From contig JAUXWS010000041.1 in NCBI GenBank assembly GCA_030685015.1, positions 42,478-106,477 on the forward strand: a stretch of DNA of 64,000 bases. The letters are read 5' to 3'. Made by a program: the position numbers and the translations under genes. Shown here one piece after another: positions 25,670 through 37,480 of this stretch (position 1 is the stretch's first letter; each line of letters starts with the position of its first letter). Source of the stretch: a bacterium. GTDB lineage: Bacteria > CAIWAD01. The notes below the pieces were generated by a model. That model ran no database searches, was not told the origin of the DNA, and worked only from the letters and a program-made list of their open reading frames with translations.

Positions 25670-27637
25670 TCACTGACCCAGGCTCCAGGCCAATTCCGTG
25701 GCGGAGCCGGCCGGGGAGACCCGCACATAGCCCTGCATCTCCTGGTGGAGGGCGGAGCAGAAGTCGGTGCAATAGAAGGGATAGATGCCGGCCTTCTTCG
25801 GCTCCCAGCGGAGGGTGCGCGTCTCACCCGGCATGATGAGCAGCTCGGCCGTGGGGGCGCCCAGGATGGCGAAGCCGTGGGGCACGTCCCAGTCCTGCTC
25901 CAGGTTGGTGACGTGCCAGTAGACGGTGTCGCCGGCGCGGATGCCCTCGATGTTGTCCGGCGCGAAGTGGCTGCGTGAGGAACTCATGTAGACGCGCACG
26001 ACGTTGCCCTGCCGCTCCACCCGCGTCTCCTTCTCCGACTTGACGGCCTGGGGATGGGTGTTGTCCTCGATGCGGAAGAAACGGACGGACTTCTCCTTGA
26101 GCAGTTCCGCCGGGCAGGCCTGGGCGTAGTGCGGCTCGCCGATGGTCGGGAAATCCAGCAGCAGTTTCATCTTGTCACCGCTGATGTCGATCAACTGCGC
26201 GCTGTGGGCCAGTTCGGGGCCGGTGGGCAGGTAGCGGTCCTTGGTGATCTTGTTGAGGGCGACGACGTACTTGCCCCAGGGTTTGGCGCTGTTGCCGCCC
26301 GGGATGCAGAGGTGGCCGATGGAGTAGTAGGTGGGAATGCGGTCCACCACCTCCCAGGTGCCCACTTTCCACTTGACGACTTCACTGCTGATGAAGGAGG
26401 ATGTGTAGGCGTAGCCCTTGCCGTCAAATTCCGTGTGCAGCGGTCCCAGGCCCGGATCCTTCACCTCGCCGGCCATCACCGCATCGTACTTGAGGACGGG
26501 AATGCCGTCGATCTCGCCGTCGAAGGCCTTGGCCTCGATGGCGGCCAGCATCTTGCTGAAGGAATGGACCGGGATGACCGTGGCCAGCTTGCCGCCCGCC
26601 GCGATGTACTCGCCGGTGGGATCCACGTCCACGCCATGGGGCGACTTGGGCGTGGGCAGATAGTAGATGAGACCGGGGCAGTCGGCCGGATCCAACACCA
26701 GCACCGAGTTGTGGCTGGTGCTGGACGCCACGCGGGACTTCTCATCCATGCGGTTCGTCACATAGCTGGCCGGCATGGTGCGGGCCTTGCCCTGGGCCAG
26801 ATAGTCCTCGGCCTTCTTCCAGTTGACCGCCGCGATGAAGTCCTTGTCGTTCTTGGAGGCGTTCACCTCCAGCAGCGAGTTGGCCTTCTCGCTGTTGTAA
26901 CAGGTGAAGAAGGACCAGCCGTGGGAGGGGCCGCGCCCGGCGCGGGAGAGGTCGTAGTTGAAACCGGGCACGAGGATCTGGAAGGCCAGCTCCATGTGGC
27001 CGTGTTCCGGGTCCACCTTGATGAAGGAGATCGTCCCCTTGAAGTTCTCGGCGTAGCTCTTGATTGCCACGTCCGCCTGGGGCACGGGTACGCTGAAGCG
27101 CGTGGAGGCCACCACGTACTCCGTGCTCTCGGTGAGGAAGGGCGAGCCGTGGTTGCCCGCGGAGTTGGGGATCTCGATGATCTCCGCCGTCTCGAAAGTG
27201 GTGAGATCGATGCGGGCGATGCGGGGCGTATTGTTGCCGTTGATGAAGATCCAGCGGCCGTCGGGCACACCCTTGGTCTGGGAAAGCTCGGGATGGTGGG
27301 CGTCGTCCCAGGGCACGAAGCCGTGGGAGGTGTTGAACATGGCCAGGGTTTCCTCGGCGTAGCCCCAGCCCTTCTCCGGGTACTGGCTGAAGACGGCGAT
27401 GTCCTTCAGGTGGCGGCCGGAGGGCAGGCCGTAGACGGTCATGTTGCCGCTGAAGCCCCCCGAGCAGAACAGGTAGTAGTCGTCGTGGGAACCGGGCGCC
27501 ACATAGACGGCGGCCGCCGCCCCGGCGTCTCCCAACATCGCGCGGTTGCCACCGCCGCAGGAATGGAGCAGCAGGCCCGCGCCCGCCATGCAGGCCGCGG
27601 CGATCAGGGCGCTCCGCGCCAAAGAATGCTGTTTCAT
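25670..27637 (-). CDS. nosZ: nitrous oxide reductase, clade II (Sec-dependent)
   Basis: A 655-residue periplasmic enzyme reducing N2O to N2. The beta-propeller carries the CuZ histidines in DDAHHPE, GNHGSPF, SHGWSFF, SPHGVD, PLHTEFD, SIGHL and GEPHYAQ. The C-terminal cupredoxin holds the CuA site CTDFCSALHQEMQGY. The N-terminus (MKQHSLARSALIAAACMAGA) has no twin-arginine motif and ends in LLHSC, a possible lipobox at Cys27, so it is exported by Sec, as in clade II (atypical) NosZ. GGGAGG lies five bases before the ATG. Its position after a cytochrome c gene and before NosL-NosD-NosF-NosY is the clade II order. Confidence 0.97.
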   Translation of the reverse strand: MKQHSLARSALIAAACMAGAGLLLHSCGGGNRAMLGDAGAAAAVYVAPGSHDDYYLFCSGGFSGNMTVYGLPSGRHLKDIAVFSQYPEKGWGYAEETLAMFNTSHGFVPWDDAHHPELSQTKGVPDGRWIFINGNNTPRIARIDLTTFETAEIIEIPNSAGNHGSPFLTESTEYVVASTRFSVPVPQADVAIKSYAENFKGTISFIKVDPEHGHMELAFQILVPGFNYDLSRAGRGPSHGWSFFTCYNSEKANSLLEVNASKNDKDFIAAVNWKKAEDYLAQGKARTMPASYVTNRMDEKSRVASSTSHNSVLVLDPADCPGLIYYLPTPKSPHGVDVDPTGEYIAAGGKLATVIPVHSFSKMLAAIEAKAFDGEIDGIPVLKYDAVMAGEVKDPGLGPLHTEFDGKGYAYTSSFISSEVVKWKVGTWEVVDRIPTYYSIGHLCIPGGNSAKPWGKYVVALNKITKDRYLPTGPELAHSAQLIDISGDKMKLLLDFPTIGEPHYAQACPAELLKEKSVRFFRIEDNTHPQAVKSEKETRVERQGNVVRVYMSSSRSHFAPDNIEGIRAGDTVYWHVTNLEQDWDVPHGFAILGAPTAELLIMPGETRTLRWEPKKAGIYPFYCTDFCSALHQEMQGYVRVSPAGSATELAWSLGQ

Positions 27638-27656
27638 GAAACCTCCCTGTGTGTGG

Positions 27657-28130
27657 TCACTGTGCGGCGCGGCTGGCGTCCTGCGCCGGATTCGAGCGGA
27701 TGTATTCGAGAACGGCCCGCGCCTCGTCCTGGCTCAGGTTCTGCTGGGCCATGGGAGCCAGGTACTCGGCGAGCAGCTTTTTGGCCTCCGGGTGGCGCCT
27801 CACCATCTCCTCGGGGTTGAGGATCATGTTGAGCACGTAGCGGGGCGAACGCCGGGAGAGGATGCCGGTCAGGTCGGGGCCGATGAAGCGCTCACCCAGC
27901 TTGTGGCAGGCCAGGCACTTGGAATCGAAGACTTCCTGGCCGCGGGCGGTCAGCGTGGCGTCCAGCTCGCCCAGGGGGCCGGGATCAACGGCGGGTCCGA
28001 TGCCGTGCTCCAGCTCGGTTGCGCTAAGGCCACCGGTCTCGGGGGAGGGGCCATCCGCCTCCTGGGGCGGCTTGGAACAGCCCATGACCAAGGCCAGGGC
28101 AACACTCAGAAAGAGATGGGTCGGGCGCAT
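27657..28130 (-). CDS. c-type cytochrome lipoprotein of the nos operon
   Basis: A 157-residue protein with a lipoprotein signal (SVALALVMGC, lipidated Cys18) and one heme-binding motif CLACH (72-76). A later PMAQQN supplies a likely Met axial ligand. It is the first gene of the nos operon, 19 bases before nosZ, and probably delivers electrons to NosZ at the CuA site. GGAG stands five bases before the ATG. Confidence 0.88.
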   Translation of the reverse strand: MRPTHLFLSVALALVMGCSKPPQEADGPSPETGGLSATELEHGIGPAVDPGPLGELDATLTARGQEVFDSKCLACHKLGERFIGPDLTGILSRRSPRYVLNMILNPEEMVRRHPEAKKLLAEYLAPMAQQNLSQDEARAVLEYIRSNPAQDASRAAQ

Positions 28131-28149
28131 GGATTCTCCAGCTCGTGGT

Positions 28150-28163
28150 TAAATCAGGATCAA
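28150..28163 (-). promoter_or_regulatory. possible FNR/DNR-type site before the nos operon
   Basis: On the minus strand the site reads TTGATCCTGATTTA. The first half is a perfect TTGAT; the second matches 3 of 5 of ATCAA at the right 4-base spacing. It ends 20 bases before the cytochrome start codon. CRP/FNR-type regulators commonly control nos genes by oxygen or NO, but this position is close to the gene, so it could sit near or downstream of the promoter. Confidence 0.35.
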
Positions 28164-28260
28164 CAGGTCCAAATTAGGCGGCTTGAAGGCGAAAAATCAA
28201 CACTATCAGGCAGCAGGTCCGGAATATACCCCAATTGAGTAATGAGTCTGGAGGTGGGAG

Positions 28261-29688
28261 ATGAGAGAGCCGCCGCCATCCGGACATCCTACATTTGAAG
28301 CCGGTCAAACAGAGGCGGACGTGGACTTCGCCAGCATCAATCCAGCCTCGGGGGAATGTCTGGCCCACCATGCGCCGACCACCGCGGCACAGCTGGAGGC
28401 CTCCCTTGCCTTGGCCGCCGCGGCCCAGGCGGACTGGGAGGGGCGGGGTCTGGAGGAGCGGCTGGCCGTGGCCGGACGCGCCACCGACCTGCTGCGGGCA
28501 CGCGCCCCCGCCCTGGCCGGGCTGATGGCCGACGAGATGGGCAAACCGGTGGCGCAGGGACGGGCGGAGGCGGAGAAGTGCGCCTGGGTCTGCGCGGATC
28601 TGGTGGAGCGCGCCCCCCTGGTGCTGGCCGACCAGCCGGTGGCGACCGAGGCCCGTCGCAGTCTTGTCTGTTTTCGGCCGGTGGGCCTCGTGCTGGCGAT
28701 CATGCCCTGGAACTTCCCGCTCTGGCAGGTGGTGCGGGCCGCCCTGCCGGCGCTGGCGGCGGGCAACGGCGTTCTGCTCAAGCACGCGCCCTCCACCCAG
28801 GGCTGCGCCGCGGCGCTGCTGGACCTGCTGACCGAGGCCGGCCTGCCGGCGGGCCTCATGCCCAGCCTGCGCCTCCACCCGCCGGCCATCGCCGCCCTCA
28901 TCGGGGACCGCCGGGTGGCGGCCATCACCCTTACCGGGAGCACGGCGGCCGGGCGCGCCGTGGCGGAGGCGGCGGGGCGGCACCTCAAGAAGTGCGTGCT
29001 GGAGCTGGGTGGCAGCGATCCGGCCGTGGTGCTGGACGATGCCGACCTGGAGCTGGCGGCGCGTGTGATGGTGGCCGGCCGCATGATCAACAACGGCCAG
29101 AGCTGCATCGCGGCCAAGCGCTTCATCGTGATCGAGCGCCATCGACAGGCCTTCGAGCAGCGGGTCGTCGCGCTGATGGCCGAGCACGTGGGCGAGGATC
29201 CGCGGCGGGAGTCCTGCCGCCTGGGTCCCCTGGCCCGCGCCGACCTGCGCCGGGTCCTGCACGGACAGGTGGAGCGCAGCGTGGCGGCGGGGGCGCGCCT
29301 GCTGCTGGGCGGCCGGCTCCCGGACGGCCCCGGCTTCTGGTATCCGGCCACCGTGTTGAGCGAGGTGCGGCCCGGCATGCCCGCCTTCGACGAGGAGCTG
29401 TTCGGGCCGGTGGCGGCCCTCTGCTGGGCCAAGGACGAGGAGGAGGCCCTGGCCCTGGCGAACCAGAGCGAGTTCGGCCTGGGGGCCAGTGTTTTCACGG
29501 CGGATCGGGTCCGCGGCGAGCGCATCGCCCGGGAGCGCCTGCCCGCCGGCGGAGCCTTCGTCAACGCGCTGGTCAAGTCGGATCCCCGCCTGCCCTTCGG
29601 CGGCATCCGGGACTCCGGCTACGGGCGCGAGCTGGCCGACTTCGGCCTGCGCGAGTTCGTCAACATCAAGTCGCTCTGGATCGACTGA
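28261..29688 (+). CDS. aldehyde dehydrogenase, succinate-semialdehyde type
   Basis: A 475-residue NAD(P)-dependent aldehyde dehydrogenase. Visible are [23 protein letters not shown] (cofactor entry), FTGST-like TLTGSTAAG, the general base in LELGGSDP and the nucleophile Cys in [11 protein letters not shown]. The C-terminal [14 protein letters not shown] with FVNIKSL is typical of the GabD/Sad-type succinate-semialdehyde dehydrogenases. Substrate is a family inference. The ATG has GGAGGTG upstream, and the gene diverges from the nos operon across 130 bases. Confidence 0.88.
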   Translation: MREPPPSGHPTFEAGQTEADVDFASINPASGECLAHHAPTTAAQLEASLALAAAAQADWEGRGLEERLAVAGRATDLLRARAPALAGLMADEMGKPVAQGRAEAEKCAWVCADLVERAPLVLADQPVATEARRSLVCFRPVGLVLAIMPWNFPLWQVVRAALPALAAGNGVLLKHAPSTQGCAAALLDLLTEAGLPAGLMPSLRLHPPAIAALIGDRRVAAITLTGSTAAGRAVAEAAGRHLKKCVLELGGSDPAVVLDDADLELAARVMVAGRMINNGQSCIAAKRFIVIERHRQAFEQRVVALMAEHVGEDPRRESCRLGPLARADLRRVLHGQVERSVAAGARLLLGGRLPDGPGFWYPATVLSEVRPGMPAFDEELFGPVAALCWAKDEEEALALANQSEFGLGASVFTADRVRGERIARERLPAGGAFVNALVKSDPRLPFGGIRDSGYGRELADFGLREFVNIKSLWID

Positions 29689-29702
29689 ACGAGGAGGCAC
29701 CG

Positions 29703-30443
29703 ATGCACAAGCTGGTCCTGTTGCGCCACGGACAGAGTGGCTGGAACCTGGAGAATCGCTTCACGGGCTGGACGGACATCGACCTGTCTCCCCAGGGGCT
29801 GACAGAGGCCGCCGAGGCCGGCCAGGAATTGAAGAAGGAGGGCCTCGTCTTCGACCTGGCCTACACCTCGGTGCTGAAGCGGGCCATCCGCACCCTGTGG
29901 ATCACGCTGGACCAAATGGACCTGATGTGGATCCCGGTGATGCGCAGCTGGCGCCTGAACGAGCGCCACTACGGCGCCCTGCAGGGCCTCAACAAGATCG
30001 AGATGGTGGAGCGCCACGGGAAGGAGCAGGTGCAGATCTGGCGCCGCTCCTTCGACACGCCGCCCCCCGCCCTTGGCGTGGACGATCCGCGCCACCCGCG
30101 CTTCGATCCCCGCTATGCCGGAGTCCCCGCCGCCGAGCTGCCCGCCACCGAATCGCTCAAGGAGACGATCGCCCGCTTCCTGCCGCTCTGGAACGGGGAG
30201 ATCGCCCCCGCCATCCGCGCCGGAAAGCGCGTGCTCATCACGGCCCACGGCAACAGCCTGCGGGCGCTGGTCAAGCATCTGGACGGCATCGACGAAAAAG
30301 AGATCACGGGCCTCAACATCCCCACCGGCATTCCCCTCCTCTATGAATTGGACAAGGACCTGAACCCCCTGGACAAGCGCTACCTGGGCGACCCCGAGGC
30401 TGCGCTCCGCGCCGCGGAGGCCGTCGCCAAGCAGACCGGATGA
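29703..30443 (+). CDS. gpmA: 2,3-bisphosphoglycerate-dependent phosphoglycerate mutase
   Basis: A 246-residue glycolytic enzyme interconverting 3- and 2-phosphoglycerate. The phosphohistidine motif [18 protein letters not shown] opens the protein, followed by [26 protein letters not shown] and the second catalytic His in AHGNSLRAL. Length and the C-terminal [14 protein letters not shown] fit bacterial dPGM. It starts 15 bases after the dehydrogenase and its stop overlaps the start of the next gene (ATGA). Confidence 0.97.
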   Translation: MHKLVLLRHGQSGWNLENRFTGWTDIDLSPQGLTEAAEAGQELKKEGLVFDLAYTSVLKRAIRTLWITLDQMDLMWIPVMRSWRLNERHYGALQGLNKIEMVERHGKEQVQIWRRSFDTPPPALGVDDPRHPRFDPRYAGVPAAELPATESLKETIARFLPLWNGEIAPAIRAGKRVLITAHGNSLRALVKHLDGIDEKEITGLNIPTGIPLLYELDKDLNPLDKRYLGDPEAALRAAEAVAKQTG

Positions 30444-33400
30444 GGGCCGTCCCCCGCCTGCCCGGCCGCGCGGCTCTCCTGGATCGGCTGACGCAGCACG
30501 TCGACGACCCGACCATCCGCCTGGCGGTGTTGACGGGGCCGGCCGGCATCGGCAAGAGCGCGCTGCTGCAGGCCCTGGAGGCGCGCCTGGACAGTGCCGT
30601 GCTTTGGCTGGACCACTCCTGCCGTCCCCACGATGCCGGTCCGGGCGGCGCCCTGGGAGGCTTGCTGGGCCGCCTCAGCCTCCGGCTCACGCCGGCCGAG
30701 CTGGGACAACTGCACGATGATCCCGGCCTGTCCCGCCTGTCGGGAGCCGGTTTCGCCTGGGCCTGGACAAGGATTGCGGCGGCGCCGGCACCGGACGGCC
30801 ACCTTTCCTCTCTGGAGGAGCTGGCCGGACTGCTGGACCGCCTGGGCCGCCTGCGCCCCCTCGTCCTGGTCCTGGACGATCTGCACCACATGGACGAGGC
30901 CAGCCGCTGCCTGATCGAAGGCCTGCTGGCCCACCCCGCCCTTGACGAGTCACGGCTCACGCTGCTGGCCGCCTGCCGCGACCTGACGGCCCTCTCCTTC
31001 ATCGAGGACTGGCGGCGGCTGCTGGAGGGCGAGCCAGGCTTGACCTGCCTGGATGTGACGCCCCTGAACGAGACGGGATTGACGGAGCTGGTGGCCCGCG
31101 AATTGGACGACAGCGCGCCCCCGGCGCTGCCGGCCTTGTTGTCCGAGCTGATGACGCACAGCGCCGGCCTGCCCTTCCTTGCCCTCAACCTGCTGCGGGA
31201 GGCCCGCCGTTCCGGCCTGGTGCGCGCCACGCCGGTCGGTTGGCAGGCCGCCTCCATCGCGCCCCTGGTGCATGGTGCGGCGGGGAGCCTGAATGAGGCC
31301 CTGGCCGGCACCCTGCTGGCGCGCCGCCCCCAATCCCGCTTCCTGCTGACGTGGTTGGAGGCGGCGGGACATCCGGCCCCCCTCGACGTCCTCCACGGCA
31401 TTCCCGCCGCGGTGGACTGGGAGGAGCTGGCCGGCGAGCTGCATGGCCAGGGCGTGGTGCGCCACGATGAGGAGGCCGGCGGCTGGGTCCTGGCCCACGA
31501 CCTGTGGGCGGTAGCGGTGCGACATCTGCTCCAGCCGGAGGAGCGACGCGCCTTCCTGCTGGAGGTGGCGAATCGCCTGGACGGCCCGGAGGCCGTCCGG
31601 CGCCTGCTGAGGGCGGAGCTGCTCTGCCGGATCCGGGAGGAGGACGCGGACGGCGACGGAGGGCTGCGGACCGGCGCCGCCGGGCTGATCGCCGGCCTGT
31701 TGGAAGACGGAGGCGGCGCCTCGCCCGATCTCCAACTGCGTCTGGCCGAGCGCCTGTCGACTCTGGCGGAGGACAAGGACCACTACAATCTGGCCATCCG
31801 CGTCCTGCTTGAGACCCATCAGCGCCTGGGCAGCGCCAACGGATTGGCGGACTGGCTGGAGCGGGCCGACCCGCGGCGCTTGTCGGGGGAGACGCGTCTG
31901 CTCTGGCTGCGGCTCATGCCCCGCGCCTTCACCATCCGCGGACGGCTCGCGGAATTGCCGCCCTGGCTGGATCGCATGGAGGCGACACCGGATCTGGAGC
32001 CGGCCGAGCAAGCCACCCTGGTGCTGGCCCGCCTGCAGCGCCGTTATGCCGCGTCCGACTGGGAAGGGGCGGCGGCGGAGTTCGACCGCCTCGAGCGCTT
32101 GGCGACCCTGCCCGGCCAGCGGGACTGGGGCCGCTGCCTGCGCTGGATGATGCCCGCCACGCCGGACGACCCCCTGGCCCGCTTCGCCGGCCTGGAGCGG
32201 GAGTTGGCGGCCCGGGGCGGCCAGCTGGACGACACCCAGCTGCTCGCCATCCATTTCGAGCTGCAGAGCCTGGCCCACATCTCCGGCCGGCGCGATCTGA
32301 TGAAGCCGCACCACGACCGCATGGTGGAGATCTCCGGCCGGGCGCCGGCCCCCAGCCTCCGCCTGCAGCGGGAGCGGCATGCCCGCGTGCTGGCCATGGC
32401 CGGGCGCTGGAGCGAGGCGGAGCAGATCCTCCGCGACAACCTCGACCATGCCCTGCGCCACGGGGAACGCGCCCTGGCCACTGAGACCGCATTGACCCTG
32501 ATCAACCTGCTGCGCCAGCAGCGGCGGCTGGCCGACGCCCTGGCCGTGTCGGAGCTTCTGACGGAGGAGGTGGCGGGGCCGGGAAACTCCTATGCCCACA
32601 AGGCCTTGCGGCTGACCGCGCTTTCCCTTCTTTGGCGCCTGCACCGGACCCGCGAGGCGGCCGTCCTGCTGGAACACCTGGAGGGCGACCTGGGGGAGGA
32701 GGCTTCCCGCGAGTTGTGCCTGTCGCTGGGCTATTGCCGCGCCATGGTCCGCCTCCAGGAGGCGGAGGCGGGGGGGGATTGGCGCGCAGCCGGCGAAGCG
32801 GCGCAGGCGATGGTCGATTTCTATGCCACGCTGGGTCGCACCGACACGGAGGCCCTGCAGTTCGCCATCATCCGCGACCGGGCGGATGCCCGCCGCGGTC
32901 TGCTGGATGCCGGCCGGCGAGCCGCGGACTGGCTCCCCGCCGTCGAGACGGCCCGCGCCCGCAACGAGTTCGATCTGGTGCGCTTCATGACGCAGATCGG
33001 CGAACTGGCCCTTGACAGCGGCGAGCCCGCGGTGGCGGCCCGACTGGTGGACGAGCTGCTTCAGGTGGAGCGCGACGAGGAGCTGACGGCGGCCTTCCGT
33101 GTGTCCGTGGCCGAGCGCGACGGTCGGCGGGAGGAGGCCGCCCTGGCCCTCCTCGAAACCGCTTGTCACGCCCGGCGGCGCGGGCAGGACGGCCTGCTCA
33201 CGCACCTGTCCGGCCGCTTTCCCGGGTTGACGGCCTGGCCCTTGCCCGACGCCCTGCCCGCGCCGACGCTTTGCCTGTGGGCCTGGACGCTGGCGGAATG
33301 GCTGGGGGCCGGGTTGGCCATCAGCCTGCCCGGCTTGGTGGTGGACAACGACGGATGGGAGGACTTCGTCCGCGCGACGCTGGCGGACTGCGCGGTGCGA

Positions 33401-34093
33401 CGCGATCACCTGACGACGGCGGAGGCGGCGCGACTGGACAAGGAGCTGGCACGCCTGCGCGCCTGGCTGGATCGGCAGGGCGGGCGCGATCCCGGCCTGC
33501 GCCTGCAGCTGCTGGGTGGGCCGCGTCTGTGGCTGGGCGAGGGGGAGCTGGACGCCGCCCGCCTGCGGACCCGGGTGGGGCTGGAGCTGCTTGCCCTGTT
33601 GGCCGTGCGAGCCTGGCAGGGCCGTGGGCTCATGACGCGGGAAGAGATCCTGGCGGCGATGACCATGGGTGGCCGGCCCGTGCTGGGGGATGGCAGCCTG
33701 CGCGTGGTGGTCAGCCGCCTGCGCAAGGCGCTGCAGCCAATCTCAGCCGAGCTGTTTCAGCACACGGAGCGCCAGGGCTACGCCCTGGGCGGCCACCTGC
33801 CGCTGGATGTCCAGGACTTCGAGCGGGCCTGGACGCAAGCCCAGACGGCCCTGCGCGGCAGGCGGCGGGCGGAGGCGGCCCGCTGTCTGGACACCTGCCT
33901 CGGCCTCTACCGCGGCCCCTTCCTGCCGGGCGGATCCGCCTGGACGGAGCCCCTGCGGGCGCACTTCGAGCAGCGTTTCATGGCGGCGGCCACGGAGCGG
34001 TTGAAGCTGCTCGACGATCAGGAGGAGGCCCGCCGCGAGCTGCTGGCCCGCTTGCGCAACCAGCGGCCGGAACTGGCGGAGTTCCTGGCCTGA
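30440..34093 (+). CDS. large ATPase/TPR regulator with C-terminal winged helix and BTAD
   Basis: A 1217-residue cytoplasmic regulator. The N-terminal AAA/STAND ATPase has Walker A GPAGIGKS (33-40) and Walker [11 protein letters not shown] (141-150). The middle 700 residues are helical and probably TPR-like. From about residue 1013 comes an OmpR-type winged helix ([19 protein letters not shown], then [15 protein letters not shown]), followed by a BTAD segment ([31 protein letters not shown]). In SARP regulators the DNA-binding part is usually N-terminal; here the order is reversed, as in MalT-like proteins. It starts inside the gpmA stop codon. Target genes unknown. Confidence 0.85.
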   Translation: MRAVPRLPGRAALLDRLTQHVDDPTIRLAVLTGPAGIGKSALLQALEARLDSAVLWLDHSCRPHDAGPGGALGGLLGRLSLRLTPAELGQLHDDPGLSRLSGAGFAWAWTRIAAAPAPDGHLSSLEELAGLLDRLGRLRPLVLVLDDLHHMDEASRCLIEGLLAHPALDESRLTLLAACRDLTALSFIEDWRRLLEGEPGLTCLDVTPLNETGLTELVARELDDSAPPALPALLSELMTHSAGLPFLALNLLREARRSGLVRATPVGWQAASIAPLVHGAAGSLNEALAGTLLARRPQSRFLLTWLEAAGHPAPLDVLHGIPAAVDWEELAGELHGQGVVRHDEEAGGWVLAHDLWAVAVRHLLQPEERRAFLLEVANRLDGPEAVRRLLRAELLCRIREEDADGDGGLRTGAAGLIAGLLEDGGGASPDLQLRLAERLSTLAEDKDHYNLAIRVLLETHQRLGSANGLADWLERADPRRLSGETRLLWLRLMPRAFTIRGRLAELPPWLDRMEATPDLEPAEQATLVLARLQRRYAASDWEGAAAEFDRLERLATLPGQRDWGRCLRWMMPATPDDPLARFAGLERELAARGGQLDDTQLLAIHFELQSLAHISGRRDLMKPHHDRMVEISGRAPAPSLRLQRERHARVLAMAGRWSEAEQILRDNLDHALRHGERALATETALTLINLLRQQRRLADALAVSELLTEEVAGPGNSYAHKALRLTALSLLWRLHRTREAAVLLEHLEGDLGEEASRELCLSLGYCRAMVRLQEAEAGGDWRAAGEAAQAMVDFYATLGRTDTEALQFAIIRDRADARRGLLDAGRRAADWLPAVETARARNEFDLVRFMTQIGELALDSGEPAVAARLVDELLQVERDEELTAAFRVSVAERDGRREEAALALLETACHARRRGQDGLLTHLSGRFPGLTAWPLPDALPAPTLCLWAWTLAEWLGAGLAISLPGLVVDNDGWEDFVRATLADCAVRRDHLTTAEAARLDKELARLRAWLDRQGGRDPGLRLQLLGGPRLWLGEGELDAARLRTRVGLELLALLAVRAWQGRGLMTREEILAAMTMGGRPVLGDGSLRVVVSRLRKALQPISAELFQHTERQGYALGGHLPLDVQDFERAWTQAQTALRGRRRAEAARCLDTCLGLYRGPFLPGGSAWTEPLRAHFEQRFMAAATERLKLLDDQEEARRELLARLRNQRPELAEFLA

Positions 34094-34149
34094 CACGACC
34101 GGCGTCGGGATCGAAACTCGAATCAGATCATGGGTGAGGGGGAGTCGGC

Positions 34150-34748
34150 ATGGCGCTGGTGATCAAGCAGGCGGATTTCCTCATCAGTGTGGCCGACCCC
34201 GCCCGGCTGCCGGAGCCGGCCTGGCCGGAGATCGTCTTCGCCGGACGCTCCAACGTGGGCAAGAGCAGCCTGATCAACCTGCTGCTGGGCCGCAGAGCGC
34301 TGGCCAAGGTCTCGGCCGCCCCCGGCAAGACGAGGCTGGTCAACTACTTCATCGTCAACGAGACGCTCTACTTCGTCGATCTCCCCGGCTATGGCTACGC
34401 CAAGACCAGCCAGGAGCTTCGCCGGGAGTGGGGCGTGCTCATCGAGCGCTACCTGCTAACGGCGCGGACCCGCCTGGTCGTGCAGCTGCTCGACATCCGC
34501 CACACCCCCACCCGGCAGGACCTGGACAGCCTGGCCTGGCTTTGCCACAACATGGTGCCGGTGGTGGTGGTGCTGACCAAGGCGGACAAGCTGGGGCGCC
34601 AGGCCCAGCGCGAGGCGCTGCTGGGCATGAAACAGCGCCTTCATTCCCTTCCCATTCTCCAGATTCTGACCAGTTCGGTGCGGGCCCGCAGCGGCAGGGA
34701 CGATCTGCTGGGCTTCCTGGGCGCCTGGCTCAAGAAAGGACACGCGAG

Positions 34749-34752
<4 letters not shown>
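34150..34752 (+). CDS. engB: ribosome biogenesis GTPase EngB (YihA/YsxC)
   Basis: A 200-residue GTPase needed for large ribosomal subunit assembly. G1 GRSNVGKSS (32-40), G2 region PGKTR, G3 DLPGYGYA and G4 TKAD are all present, and the opening FAGRSNVGKSSLIN is diagnostic for EngB. GGGGGAG precedes the ATG. The stop overlaps the GTG start of moxR. Confidence 0.96.
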
Positions 34753-35741
<989 letters not shown>

Positions 35742-35742
35742 G

Positions 35743-36627
35743 ATGGCCACCCTCCTGACGCCCGAGCGCATCGCCCGGCTGCGCAGCCTGGACCTGATCG
35801 CGCGGCACGTGGTGGAGGGCTTCATCACGGGCCTCCACCGCTCCCCCTACCACGGCTTCAGCGTGGAGTTCAGCGAGCACCGGCCCTATCAGCGCGGGGA
35901 CGAGATCCGCCACATCGACTGGCGGCTCTTCGCACGCAGCGAGCGCTTCCAGGTCAAGCAGTACGAGGAGGAGACGAACCTGCGCTGCTACGTGCTGCTC
36001 GACGGCAGCGCTTCCATGGGCTTCGGCAGCGCGGGCGTGACCAAGTTCACCTGGGCCTCCATCCTGGCCGCCGCCCTCATGTACCTCATGGTGCGCCAGC
36101 AGGACGCGGTGGGCCTCGCCCTCTTCGACGAGGAGCTGCGCCGCCTCATCCCGCCACGCAGCACGCGGGGCCATCTGCGCCTGCTGCTCCACGAGCTGGA
36201 GCATTGGCAGCCCTCCGGCGGCACCCGCACCGAAGCCACCCTCCACCGCATGGCGGAATCGCTCAAGCGCCGCGGCCTCGTCATTCTCATCAGCGACCTC
36301 TACGACGAGGAGAGCGCCGTGCTGCGCGGCCTCAAGCACTTCCGCCACCAGGGCCACGAGGTGATCGTCTTCCAACCCCTCGACCCGGCGGAGTTGGACT
36401 TCTCCCGCTTCGACGGGGGTCGCTTCCGCGACATGGAGAGCGGCGCCGAGCTGTCCGCCGACCCCCGCCTCGTGGCGGCCGAGGTGAACCGCCAGGTGGC
36501 CACCTTTGTGCGGAGCCTGCGCTCCCGCTGCCTGGGGGAGGGTATCGATTTTGCCACCTTGAGCACAGGCCGCGCCGTGGACCACGCCCTGCTCGAGTAC
36601 CTGATCAAGCGGCGGCGCATGGCATGA
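35743..36627 (+). CDS. DUF58 protein, MoxR partner
   Basis: A 294-residue protein with the DUF58 signature FSEHRPYQRGDEIRHIDWRLFARSERFQVKQY (split here: GDEIRHIDWRLFARS is the core) and a von Willebrand A-like fold whose metal site is DGSASMGFG. It starts directly after moxR, the usual pairing. No membrane helix is seen, so it is cytoplasmic. In related operons the pair is linked to envelope or respiratory functions; the penicillin-binding protein downstream fits an envelope role, by inference. Confidence 0.92.
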   Translation: MATLLTPERIARLRSLDLIARHVVEGFITGLHRSPYHGFSVEFSEHRPYQRGDEIRHIDWRLFARSERFQVKQYEEETNLRCYVLLDGSASMGFGSAGVTKFTWASILAAALMYLMVRQQDAVGLALFDEELRRLIPPRSTRGHLRLLLHELEHWQPSGGTRTEATLHRMAESLKRRGLVILISDLYDEESAVLRGLKHFRHQGHEVIVFQPLDPAELDFSRFDGGRFRDMESGAELSADPRLVAAEVNRQVATFVRSLRSRCLGEGIDFATLSTGRAVDHALLEYLIKRRRMA

Positions 36628-36673
36628 GGGGATCCGCCCGCCTGTCCGGCCGGGCCACGTTGATCGAAGGGAC

Positions 36674-37480
36674 ATGTCGCCTATCCTGCAACACCTGGAA
36701 TCCCGTCGCCTGCTGAGGGACGCCGCCTGGGTCGCCGCCCTGGCGGCCCTGCTCTGGAGTCCCCTGCCCGAGATCATCCTGGGGCACTGGCTGCAGCTGG
36801 GCAACGCGGGGCGCCCGGAGACGGGCCGCGCCCACGATCGGCTCGACCTGCTGCAGGAGAGCGACAGCCAGGCCGTCGTGCGCAGCACCGTCATCGAGCA
36901 TGAGAAAGTGGAGCGCGCGCGGGTCGTGACCCTGGGGCAGATGCGACAGCATTTGACGCGCAACCCGGAACTCGACATGGGGCTGGCCGCCTTTCGCGAG
37001 TTCTACGGGAGCCTCACCGCTTGGCAGCAGGACCAGATCATCCCGCCCGACGACCTCTCGCACCTGACGCGACGCGGGCTGGCCCAGGTGCTGGTCACCC
37101 GCCATGGACCGCATGCCCGCTTCGCCTTCCTGGACGAGAGCCACAACCGCCTGGCCGGAGCCGAGGCCGACCTGCTGCAGCTGCAGGTCCTGCCCCTTGG
37201 CCTCAGTCCGGTGGCGCCGGCGGACACGGCGGAGGCCCTGCGTGATCCCGCCTTGGCGGAGGTGGGCTCCGGCCAGGAGGAGGCTGGTCTGGTGCCCGGC
37301 CATCGCGAGCTGCTCAAGCGGTTGCGCCTCCTGCCCGGACTGGCCGTGGCCCGGGTCTGGCAGGTGGAGGGCCGCATCGTGCTGCTGGAAGTGGCCGCCG
37401 CCGGCCGCCGCCAGTGGCTGCGTCCCGCCGGCGTGGCCCAGACCTACATGGACAAGAACGGCCGGGAGCTGGGCCCGTGA
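36674..37480 (+). CDS. unknown protein upstream of the class A PBP
   Basis: A 268-residue protein with one hydrophobic segment near the N-terminus (WVAALAALLWSPLPEIILG) and a mostly soluble remainder (HDRLDLLQESDSQAVVRSTV, and later LLKRLRLLPGLAVARVWQV). No family recognised. It follows DUF58 by 46 bases with AAGGG before the ATG, and its stop overlaps the GTG of the PBP gene, so it is co-translated with it. A role as accessory factor of the PBP is possible, but it rests only on position. Confidence 0.7.
   Translation: MSPILQHLESRRLLRDAAWVAALAALLWSPLPEIILGHWLQLGNAGRPETGRAHDRLDLLQESDSQAVVRSTVIEHEKVERARVVTLGQMRQHLTRNPELDMGLAAFREFYGSLTAWQQDQIIPPDDLSHLTRRGLAQVLVTRHGPHARFAFLDESHNRLAGAEADLLQLQVLPLGLSPVAPADTAEALRDPALAEVGSGQEEAGLVPGHRELLKRLRLLPGLAVARVWQVEGRIVLLEVAAAGRRQWLRPAGVAQTYMDKNGRELGP

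Noticed and set aside
30950..33409. Minus-strand 819-codon frame opposite the large regulator
   Set aside because: High-GC antisense frame; composition is biased and no domain is recognisable. The sense frame has Walker motifs and a winged helix.
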